Of a stretch of DNA of 64,000 nucleotides, positions 50,819 to 60,480 are shown piece by piece (position 1 is the stretch's first letter; each line of letters starts with the position of its first letter). Source of the DNA: Neurospora crassa OR74A (lineage: Eukaryota > Ascomycota > Sordariomycetes > Sordariales > Sordariaceae); NCBI RefSeq assembly GCF_000182925.2, contig NC_026505.1, positions 1,054,001 through 1,118,000 on the forward strand. Reading direction: 5' to 3'. The translations under genes and the position numbers were made by a program. Under the pieces are notes generated by a model that saw only the letters and a program-made list of their open reading frames with translations, had not been told where the DNA came from and searched no databases.

Positions 50819-51139
50819 TATAAGGGATCTACGAAATATATACGTAGGTAGGCCTTATAAAGAGCTTGAAATAATTAATAAAGAGGAAGAGGGAGGTCTG
50901 TGCCAATGAGGTAAAGAGCTTCCAATTAAATATACAAAAGAGATACGTAGGTATTGAAGGTGCTAGAAATGCCAAGGCTAGAAATGTGGCCCGTGCGGCG
51001 CCCCGAGGGATGCACCCAATGGCACGTAGCGTATCCGGCGCCAAAACGGCTGCCGACAGCCGACTGGACCGTGCACCCAACCAGAGGGCACGCCTGGCTT
51101 ACACGCCAGGCAAACACTCTGGGCGCTAGCCCCGTGACA
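50819..51139 (-). repeat. LTR of the gag-only element (5' in coding sense)
   Basis: 321 bp, partner of 48914-49234. Its right half is less changed by RIP and shows ACTGGACCGTGCACCCAACC and CTTACACGCCAGGCAAACAC. Overlapping open frames on both strands (50829-51080, 50926-51117, 50954-51157) are a by-product of this RIP-poor sequence. Confidence 0.85.
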
Positions 51140-51399
51140 GGTTATAGCCTGCCTTAGGCTATCGGCTACGGGTAGGTTAGAGGCGAGGCCGTCCCCGACT
51201 TTATAATACTTTAATTTAGAATTGAATTAGCGTTATAAATAGAGGAGTTTAAATATTAATTAGCGCGGTTAATTGGGGGGCGCGAAAATTAGAAGTAAAA
51301 GGTGTATTGTAGCGGGGTTATCCTTTAAGTTTAATTACCTTATTAAACTCCTAATACTATAAATATTCGTCTTTATTATTAAAGTTTCTCGTAAGTTAT

Positions 51400-53300
51400 T
51401 AGTAGGAGTAAAAGTCCATTTTATTAAATTTAAATAGTATATTTCGGTTAACAATCCGTTCGAGTATCGTATACGAATACGGTAAATTAAATTATATAGT
51501 AAATTTACCCGTATACGGTTCTAATTCTTTAGAGTATAAATTAGCCTCCGTCGGAATAGTACCGAGGGCAATGTAATATTAATGAGCTACTTTATTAAGT
51601 ATTAGCCAAGCGACTTATTTGGGAGTAGTATTATACTAATCTTGATTAATAAATTTATATATTATATACGTCTTCTCTTTAGCGATTCGTTTATTAATTT
51701 TCTTCTTTATAGCACTAAGGAACTTAAAGCTCTATTTAATAATTGTAATAACTATACTATTATTTATATAAAAAGAATAATAATATTAGAATTAGTATGA
51801 AAATCTATAGGGAGGATATAGTTTGGTATAGGTATTAAAGTCTTTACTAGTAATAATAAAATTTTTAACATTATAGTTAGCCGATTTAATTAGCAATGTA
51901 GTACGATAGCCGAAATTAAATTTCTCGTTAATATAATATGTAGCCTATTCCTCCTTTACGGTTATATATATCTTTTTTAAGTACGTGATAATTGCCGTTT
52001 GTTGCGAGAAATAGCTGTAGAGCTTTTTAAAAGCGGTATTGAAATTCTTTTTAATATACACGTAATATATATGCTTCTAAAGAGTATAAAGCCTAGATTG
52101 TAAATATTTAATAATATTAGGAAAGGGTTCTAAGTTATTTATGCTATTTATTAGACGGTTAAGACTATTAATTATTTTTTGATCCTTCTTGTTAAATTTA
52201 TTTAGAATTATTGTATTACTAGGTGAATATATTGGCTAGGTTGGCTAAGCTATTCATTAGGTCGATACCGATATTTTTTATTGTATTTGTATAGTAATTG
52301 CGTTGGTATAGGCGTGGCTAACCTAGGCGGCGACTTTTTTATCCTATTTGCGTTTAATGTTTAATACTATATTTTTATTAATATGAAAGATATATAATTA
52401 GGAGCGCGCGTTTGAATAAACCCGCTTAATAGCTACCCTTATTATTATATTGTAGTTTATAATAGTGATTTTGGGTTCGTTAGCGTAAATAGTTTAACGA
52501 TGAATATTAATTCGGTCTATTAACTAGTTAAATCCCTCTTATTATTCGTTATTAATTAGCCTAAGAGTATAATTAATAGTATAGCTAATGCTAATTATAC
52601 TAATGATTTAGAAAAAAGCTAAGCCTTTATTATTGGTTTTATACGTATTATTGTATATTTAGACCTAGGGATTTTCCTTCTACATTTATTCTCCCTATAG
52701 ATTACTTTAAAAGAGGGTACTTGGTTTGGTTTTAGTAGTATTTGCTTAGTTAACTTTAAAGTAGACCCCCTTCTCCATAAGGAATTTTATAATTTCTTAA
52801 AATAGGGTATAACTAGTATTAGTAAGCATTCTAAATTTATAACGCAAATTCTCCAACTATTTGGTTGTAAAGTATAAATTTAAGAACTATTTCTCCAATT
52901 CGAAAGCAATTTTATAATTGTATATATTAGAACGGTCAATATATATAGCTACTAGAGCTTTATATTCTAATTTAAATACTCTATAAATTTATATGTATTT
53001 AGTAGGAGGATAGGTATAGGACTTATAGCTTTCTCAAAGTTTAAAAATCTACCTCCTTTTATTGTATTTTAATACTTTAATATACCCCTACTAAGAATAT
53101 TCTTATTTAATTATTAATATAGAGCGAGAGTAGGCAATTAATTTGTAATTAGGACTATTTACGTATATAATATAGAGTTTTATATGAATAAATCCCTTTG
53201 CGAGATTACTAAAGCGTTCCTTTATAGTACTATAACTTAACTCTTTTATTTAATTCTAAACCGTCATTACTAATTTATTAAGGGTAGGGTACTAAGTATT
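51400..53300 (-). pseudogene. MULE E transposase relic
   Basis: Minus-strand frame. KPNQVPSFKVIYRENKCRRK and IPRSKYTII (about 52740-52650) resemble the DNA-binding start. LYIFHINKNIVLNIK (about 52405-52355) matches the WHINKN signature. INSLNRLINSINNLEPFPNI (about 52175-52115), YINEKFNFGYRTTLLIKSAN (about 51935-51875) and YTGKFTIQFNLPYSYTIEQI (about 51515-51455) follow. In MULE transposases the last block is the GLPCAHEI region. Heavily interrupted by stops. Confidence 0.7.
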
Positions 53301-53947
53301 GAAAATAGTATAATCGCTATATTTATAACGGCGGGGAGGGTTATAAGACTTATCTTCCTTATTACTAGGCTAATCCTTATACTTATTATTCTTATTAATA
53401 TTTATAAGCTCTAACTAGGTAAAAGTAGGTTCGGCTAGGGTAGTAAGATTAATTATCTAACTAGGGGGGTTGCCCGCGCTATAGTCGCATACGTCCGTCG
53501 GGTCGGCTATTTGTATTACGGTTAATTAGGGAAATATACTAAAAAGTAATATATTAAATCTATACCATCAATTAAATAATAGCGCTTTATTAACTTAACG
53601 ATAATTAGCAATGCGTAATATAGTAGATTAATTAATTAAGGGTAATAATAGGTAGTTTAGTAGAGGAGGTAATAGAACGAGGTATATGTTAGAATAATTC
53701 CTAAATTAAATTAATTAGGTTTAGGTAGCTAGTATAGTACGAAGGTGGCTAGTATAACCCCTAGATGGGTATAATAGCTTGAAATCCAGGAGCTTAGCGG
53801 GCGCGGTACAAGAAGGATTGAGAAGAGTAGAATCAAAAGCGGGAATTAATAGAAGCGAGAAGATATACTAATTCTAATTGGTCGGGAGAGCGGGAGAAGT
53901 AGGGCGGCGGTGTCTGAAGAGGTTGTTGGCGGTACAAATAGCGTTTC

Positions 53948-54133
53948 TGTAAGATCACCAACGAAATCAAGCAGTTGAATGTGGTTGATTGAGTGTGCTA
54001 TGGAGAGAGAGGGAGACTGGCAGAGTCTGGAAGGCTAGATATAGTGCAGTCTAGGCAGGGCACAGAGTAGGGACTGGGCTGTGCCCAGTCCAATGAATAG
54101 CTCAGCCCAGTAAATACCCGGGACCCACCAACA
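53948..54133 (-). repeat. Copia 3' LTR, 186 bp
   Basis: TGTAAGATCACC to GACCCACCAACA. Ten differences from the other LTR, all transitions; nine have A here where the partner has G. Confidence 0.95.
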
Positions 54134-54239
54134 CACCCCCATAGACTGGAAGACTGCCAAAGAGAGTCTAAACCTCTAGTATACTATTTACATTATAATA
54201 TCTTTCATAGTATTAACGATATTTTCAAGCCCAGGGAAC

Positions 54240-57200
54240 CTTCCTCTGGACCATACCCATCAACTTAATAAATCTAGCGTGCTTATCCGCCTTCAACGGC
54301 TTTATCAGACCGTCGGCTGGTATCTCGTTACCCGGCAAGTACTTAATCGTAAATACCTTCCTATCCACCTCTTGAATCAACTATTTATACCGTATATCGA
54401 TATATCGATTCCTAGCTAGGACGTTAGGGTTGAGAATCCAGTCTTTAGCGTTGCTACTATTCGTATAAAGAATCTTATTAATCTTATAGAGACCTAAATT
54501 TACATTCAAATTATTAAATATACTACCAACCCAATCGAGAACCTTAGCCGTTGGAACCAGATTAGTAAACTCTACTTCTATTGTACTAGTTGTAACGAAA
54601 TCCTACCGTTTAGACTTCTAAAGGACGGGGCTACAAGTAAAAAATATAATATAACTAGCTATATTCTTCTTTAAAAGAATATCGTTAGTAAAGGAGGCGT
54701 TTATATACGTATAGAAGGACGGGGCTATTAATAGCGAGAGTATACCGCCCAGCTCAATACTCAAATTAGGGTACTTAGATAGATATTACTATAAATATTT
54801 TATAATAATAAGGTAGCGGTTAATAGGCTTTTTAATACCTTTTAATAATTTATTAATAGTAAACGTAATATTTAGTTGGGTATTTATTAAAATCTAATTT
54901 AAGGAGCCAATCTTCTTAGAATAAGATTTGGCTTCCTCTAGTAATATATCGTTACCCCTATAAATCTTATAGTCTAGTAGCTATAGTATTTTAATACTAT
55001 AGAGCTTACTATTATTAAATTTAGCAATAACCGATTTAGTATATCGCTATTAGAATATAAAGACTATACAAGTCTAATGGTCCTTTATAATGTTGTAACC
55101 TAGGAATATACGTATTTATCCTAACTCTTTAAGTTTAAAATAGTTAGCGAGCTAATCTTTAATTTAATTAATTATAGCGATTATTAGCGTAGTAACGAGA
55201 AGGTTATTAATATATAGTACTAGTAGTATTCCTAGTACTTTATTAGTAAGTAAGTAAGAATTTGCAAATACTGGAATAAATTTAACTTCTTTGAGTACTG
55301 GTACTAAAGTATTAAATTAGTAAAGTAGGGAACGTTTAAAACTATAGAGTACCTTAGTAAATTGGTATACTACGTCTTCTTTACTATAGTTGGGTATAGC
55401 CTTCTTAAGTACTATTAACTATTTAATATAATATTAAGTATCGTTAGGGATAGAAGTATTTAAGAAAGTAATATCGAAATTGAATTAATAATACTTATAG
55501 TCGTCTATAGCTATAATCGCCAAAAATAATCTAATATTGACCGAATATACTACTATTATATATATCTCTTATACCGTTTAATTGCTTTATTCAAAATTAC
55601 TATAGACTATCTATTTAACTCTAATTTTCTAGTTTTTAATATTAATATTATACTTCTCGTTATATACCTATTTTCTAAATAGAATTTTCATATTTAGAGA
55701 TTTAGGGACTAAGGTATAGACTCTCCTATTTTTAAATGCTTTAATTTACTTCTTTATTACTAGTAACTAATATAATTCAAAGTTACTCTACTTATATACT
55801 ATTCGATAATTCTTAGGGGATAAAATATTGAGCTTTACCGGAGGCGATAATTACTATATTATAATTGATTTTAACAGTAGTAAAGTAGTATACGGGTATT
55901 ATACGTCTTACTAAACGACCCTCTATTATATTATGAAAATTATTGGGTAAATCTATTAAATTTTAAATAATATTACTATTACTATTTTTTACCCGTTGAA
56001 CGTCGTATTTGAAGTCTATTGGCTTTACTATAGAGCAACGAAGTTTACCTTCATTTACCTCTATATTTAATACCTATATATTAAATTCAAAGGGCTAGCT
56101 TCCCTATCCTAGTTAGGCTTACGTAGATTATTAATTTGTAGGGCCCGAATTCGGGTTCGGAGGGTCCGAATTCGAAGTTTAAGGGCCCGAATTCGGGTTC
56201 GGAGGGTTCGAATTCGGGATAGCCTATTACAAATTCGAGGCTTATTACTCTTAATTCTTCAATTAAAACTATAGCTTACTAATTCGCAATATTAGCGATA
56301 GGGTATATTGTTACGTACGGGCAGGGTTCGGTATACTTATTAGTAGTAGTTGAATTATTAAAGTTAGTTGCTAAAGACTATTAAGTAGCGGGGTGCCTAG
56401 AGCAATATATACGGTTAGTTTATTAGAATTACGTCGGTCGCGTTAATTATAGGGTATAGGATTTTTTTTATTAAAATCCTTAAAATTAAGAAGGTTGTCG
56501 TTATATTCGATGGTCTCTCTGACCGGCGAGCTTAATAATTGACGTTGTAACGGATCAAACAATAAATATATTAGCGATAAACGCGCTAGTGAGGTCTTTA
56601 GAGCCGGGGTTGTTATTGGTAACGGAATTGGTATTAGTAACGGTAAAACCGGCAGCGCTGTATTAATTAGAGTATTCGGGGGAGTTATTATAATTATTAG
56701 AGTAAGCGAATTAATTGGAGTAGTTGAATTAACTAGGGTAATCGGGTTGATTAGAGTAGTTATAGTAATCGTCGCGGTTGAGGGTGCTGGTATAACCTCT
56801 AGCGAGAGTGGTAGTATAATTATTATCTCCTATATTTTAACTTCCTACTTTAATAATTTAGTCGCTTATTGGGTTAATTCTACTACTTTCTATAAATATA
56901 GCTGTAGAACCGTACTATCTACTTTAACCTAGATTTAGTAACTATTATCTACTACCTTGTTAATTTTATTAACTATCTAGTTTAAAAATATAACGTAATA
57001 TTCAATAATATTACTATTACTACTACGGACTGGATCCTTATAATTAACCGGGTCTTCTTTAAAGAAGGTTACCGCGTTGGCTCTAACGATTTCGCCAGTA
57101 TAGGGATTCTAAATGAATACGATGCGACCGTAAATATCGTTAAAACCGATAAAATAACCCTTTTGAGTTCTAGCGCGAAATTTATTGCCTTGTAGTCGCT

Positions 57201-58560
57201 TTTCTAGTTTAATGAAGTAATAGGCTGTATAGAAGTAAGATCTTAAGTACTTAAGATATAGCTTCTTAATTTCGTTTAGGAAGTTAGCTACATTAGCGAG
57301 TAACTCTTATAGGCTTTTACTATTATAAGCTTTTGAAGGTAGAAGGTTGAATACTCTAACGACGTAGTTTACTACAAATAGCTATAAATGTTCTAGGATA
57401 TTGAGGTCTATTATTAAAGCTCTAGTGCGTTGTATAATAATAGTACTAGTTCTCTCGATTTTGCTTTATATTTATAGAGTATAGGGTATTAATTTTAATA
57501 ACTCTACGCCTTCTGTGCGTGCCCAGTCGATTATTTTACTTCGTTAAAATTCTTTAGTATTGAAATTAAACTCCGGGCTACTATTAAGGTTAAATGCCCT
57601 AATTTTAAACCTACCGCTTTAAAGCTTAGCCTATTTCTTGAACTCTTTGATTTGAATGAAGGCGTTACCCTTATTAACTATAAACCTTACCTAGTAGAAG
57701 CCGGTAACCTGATTAATAAAATAAATTATATACCTATATCCCTTATAGCTAGGTAGAGTATAGGAGATAATATCGACGTAAATGTAAATTATTAGTTGAA
57801 TTGTTACTTTACTAGCGATTTTAGGGATTATATTGTATGCCTTCGCTTTAATATAGGCTTTATAGAAATAGTCTTAGGTATTACTCAATTTGATACTGGC
57901 CGTCTCGTAAGCTTTGAGAACCTGTTCTTTGCCTATATGTATAAGGCGACGATATATTATTAAGTAATTAATTAAAGCTATTATAGTATAGCGAACGTTT
58001 TGGGGAAAGTTTAGTTGGGTGTATATTGGTAGAACTGGAAGGTTATTAATCTATTTGCATTGAATTGTAACTTTGCTATGCGTTAATATTTAGTTAGATT
58101 TTATATCCTAGACTATACTATTATTGAGAAGACCTCTCGTAGTTAATAGATTTACTAGTATAGAGGGACTGTAAATACAATCTTTAATCCTAACTTTAAT
58201 AATTATATTATTTAAAGTAACTATAGTTAATTTAATAGTATTAATATAATAAGCGTAAATCGAAGTCCTATTACTAATTATATAGACTAATAGATATAGA
58301 AGTAATTGTATATCTATAAACTACTTAAAGTAGTTGAAGATATTGCTTATACAACCAGAGTTGTAAATAACCAGATCTCGAATGCTATTTAATTATCGAT
58401 ATTGCCTTAGAGCCTATTGGTCTTTAATTAAATTACTATAGGTATATTAGAATTGAAGTTAGTAAGAATAATCGATTGATTGACTACCCTAATTATAGTC
58501 AATACGCTCAATAGCGTTAGTTAGGGGCTCTAGTAAAAATCTATACTACTACCTATACTT
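54240..58560 (-). pseudogene. Copia pol relic (integrase, reverse transcriptase, RNase H)
   Basis: Integrase: GYRYIIYFINQVTGFYQVRF and IVNKGNAF (about 57760-57670), AFNLNSSPEFN (about 57600-57565), TSTIIIQRTRALIIDLNILE (about 57460-57400), RARTQKGYFIGFNDIYGRIV (about 57180-57120). Reverse transcriptase: VLYINNLLVTTLII at the YVDD position (about 55235-55190), QLANYFKLKELGQIRIFLGY (about 55155-55095). RNase H: VTTSTIEVEFTNLVPTAKVL (about 54600-54540), the tail ADGLIKPLKADKHARFIKLM (about 54315-54255). This is the Ty1/Copia order. The YVDD Asp pair reads Asn-Asn, so it is inactive beyond the stops. Confidence 0.9.
56140..56215. repeat. In-frame tandem repeat in Copia pol
   Basis: Repeated GGGCCCGAATTCGGGTTCGG units (two nearly full, two partial). 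On the minus strand they read as Asn/Pro/Ser-rich residues between integrase and reverse transcriptase, a linker that tolerates length change. Confidence 0.75.
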
Positions 58561-58599
58561 AATATGCCTATGAATATTCCACTTCTATATAATAAAGTA

Positions 58600-59560
58600 G
58601 AGTTAGTAGTAGCGGGAGTAGTAAAATTAGTAGAAGCGTTATTAGCGAGGGCACTAATACTAACCTTAGCTGCCTTCTTAGCCAACATATCCTTCTTAGG
58701 CTTCCAAGTATCGGGTGCCTTCTCAAGGTAATAGACCCAATAAATATCCGCCTTCTTACTAACGTAATAACTATAAGAGATGTGCTTCTGAGTCGGGTAG
58801 ATCTTCTTATCGCAGCTAGTGCAGTCGATCTTCTTACTATCATCCTTCTTCTTATCGGTCGAACTACTATTACCGTTATTATTATTCTTATTAGCATTAT
58901 TATTATTAGCCGATTTTTGGATATTGACGTTAATGCTAGTACGGGACTCAATATTGCTAATATTGCTAAGCTTTAATAGGAAGGTGCCGATGTCCAGCTC
59001 TTTAGCTTCTAAAGCGGCTGCCTAGTATTTAGTATCGATAGGGTAGGTAGTCTTTATAGCGTTATAAAGGAAGGTAATTTCGAAGTTGTTATCGATCTTG
59101 AACTTAGCATCTTAAATATACTTATAGAGTAGGGTATAACGAATAAGGAAAGAGGCTATAGTATTAAAATTAGTACGCTTAATAGCTAAGTATTCGGCGA
59201 GGATTTTGCTATAAACTTTGTTAGTAACCCAAGCGATATATAACTGAACGAGATTATACGTAACCTTAGGGTCTTTACCGGGTCTATCCCAACTATTAAT
59301 ATATAAAATAGTAATAATATTAGGGTTCTTAAGGGTAGAGAGTAGAATTTTATTAGCGTTGGTACGTTTGGTCCACTAGGTATTGTACTTCTTGGGCTCT
59401 TTCTCTTTGTTGGGCTCCGGGATTATTTTAAAGATGTATTTAGTAAATTGAAAGTAGTCGAACTCGGCTATAAATCCTTAATACTAATCGGCGATATTCT
59501 AATCGCTAAGGAGGGGAATTAGTAATAAGCTAGTAATTATTATAGGTATAGGAGGGTTTA
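58600..59560 (-). pseudogene. Copia gag relic with a zinc-knuckle remnant
   Basis: Minus-strand frame: EFDYFQFTKYIFKIIPEPNK (about 59460-59400), TLKNPNIITILYINSWDRPG (about 59335-59280), AIKRTNFNTIASFLIRYTLL (about 59190-59130), an Asn-rich stretch, then KIDCTSCDKKIYPTQKHISY (58775-58836). ADIYWVYYLEKAPDTWKPKK follows (about 58755-58695). The CTSC...H arrangement is the expected nucleic-acid binding knuckle. The 127-codon open frame at 58568-58951 is another frame of the same stretch and not a gene. Confidence 0.8.
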
Positions 59561-59900
59561 ATATATTAAGAAGAAGGAAGTTGGTAGTCGTTAAATTAAT
59601 TGTTAATTAATTCAATTAATTCGATAATAGAATCGCTTAAATCGCTTAATTCGATAATGAATGAACCGATAATTGGTTCGAGGGAGGGGTCGCTATACAA
59701 TAAGTATTAGCGAGAATCTTCATATAGCAATACTAGCTTGTAGGCGAGCGGGCGAATCGTCAAATCGACGAAGGTTGCGTTACTTTTTTTGACCCGGTGC
59801 TGCAGCGCCTTATTGAAATTGGCGATTGAAGCCAACGATACGCTTTAAGGATGCGCTCGTTAAATACGATCATAGGGAAGGTTAGAGAGGGCTCATAACC

Positions 59901-60086
59901 TGTGAGATCACCAACGAAATCAAGCAGTTGAATGTGGTTGATTGAGTGTGCTATGGAGAGAGAGGGAGACTGGCAGAGTCTGGAAGGCTAGATATGGTGC
60001 GGTCTGGGTAGGGCACAGAGTGGGGACTGGGCTGTGCCCAGTCCAGTGAATGGCTCAGCCCAGTGAATGCCCGGGACCCACCAACA
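59901..60086 (-). repeat. Copia 5' LTR, 186 bp
   Basis: TGTGAGATCACC to GACCCACCAACA, followed on + by GTTTC. It keeps more TpG than its partner. The adjacent GAGGGCTCATAACC (59887-59900) is shared with the Copia fragment at 12541-12554. Confidence 0.95.
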
Positions 60087-60093
60087 GTTTCTC

Positions 60094-60480
60094 AATATTA
60101 ATATCCTTAAGGTACTTAATAATACTCTTAAATTTAACGTAGTACACAGCTTATATTAATATATCTCTAAAATGCTTATTAATATTCGTAAATATTAATA
60201 TCCCTAAAGTATTTAGTAATACTCTTAGATTTAGTATAGTACGTAACTCACGCCGGTATATTTCTAAAGCGCTTATTAATACTCGTAAATATTAATATCC
60301 CTAAGGTACTTAATAGTACTTTTAGATTTACCGTAGCACGCGGCCTACATCAGCATATCCCTAAGGAGCTTAATAATACTCGTAAACTTAGTGTAGTACC
60401 CGATTTATACTAGCGCATCTTTAAAATACTTATTCATACTCTAAAAGTTAGTGTAATATATAGTTCTATATTGGCGGTTA
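60094..60480. repeat. ~97-bp tandem repeat, about four units
   Basis: Units start AAATATTAATATCCCTAA and end CTTATTAATACTCGT, at about 60094, 60191, 60288 and 60385. Each unit holds two similar halves (CTTAATAATACTCTTAAATT and CTTATTAATATTCGTAAATA), so the basic period may be about 48 bp. It abuts the right end of MULE E. Confidence 0.8.

Larger units (their letters stand above)
48914..51139 (-). mobile_element. Gag-only LTR retrotransposon, 2226 bp
   Basis: Two direct repeats of exactly 321 bp (48914-49234 and 50819-51139), starting TGTAAGGGAT/TATAAGGGAT and ending CCCCGTAATA/CCCCGTGACA, with TGT...ACA boundaries before RIP. The duplication GGTTA lies at 48909-48913 and 51140-51144. The 1584-bp interior holds only a gag-like relic on the minus strand and no pol. 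It is therefore non-autonomous and would need pol from another element. Inserted in MULE E. Confidence 0.85.
53948..60086 (-). mobile_element. Full-length Copia retrotransposon, 6139 bp
   Basis: Two direct LTRs of exactly 186 bp and a 5-base duplication GTTTC at 53943-53947 and 60087-60091. On the minus strand the 5' LTR (59901-60086) is followed by GGTTATGAGCCCTC, the likely primer-binding site. The 3' LTR (53948-54133) is preceded by a purine-rich GGGGGTG tract. The interior has gag, integrase, reverse transcriptase and RNase H in Copia order. It is structurally complete but inactivated by stops. It inserted in the right inverted repeat of MULE E, so it is among the youngest insertions here. 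Confidence 0.95.
48231..60093 (-). mobile_element. MULE E with ~95-bp inverted ends, holding two LTR elements
   Basis: Left end GAGAAACGCTATTTGCAC runs to about 48330 and is matched inversely by 53847-53947 plus the two bases after the nested Copia (60092-60093). Removing the Copia (53948-60086) and the gag-only LTR element (48914-51139) leaves about 3.5 kb with a minus-strand MULE transposase. Flanking octamers ATAATAAA and AATATTAA do not match, unlike those of the other MULEs. The left flank is Gypsy integrase and the right flank a tandem repeat, so one side may have been rearranged after insertion. Confidence 0.7.

Noticed and set aside
48914-51139. Direct repeats as a segmental duplication
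   Set aside because: Equal 321-bp length, TG...CA type boundaries and a 5-bp duplication fit LTRs much better.
48231-53947. Inverted ends at 48231 and 53947 as LTRs of oppositely oriented elements
   Set aside because: A MULE transposase relic lies between them and the ends are inverted to each other, so terminal inverted repeats are the simpler reading.
58568-58951. 127-codon minus-strand open frame as a protein
   Set aside because: The Copia gag frame with its CTSC knuckle occupies the same strand in another frame. This one is a frame shadow rich in Ile/Arg/Leu.
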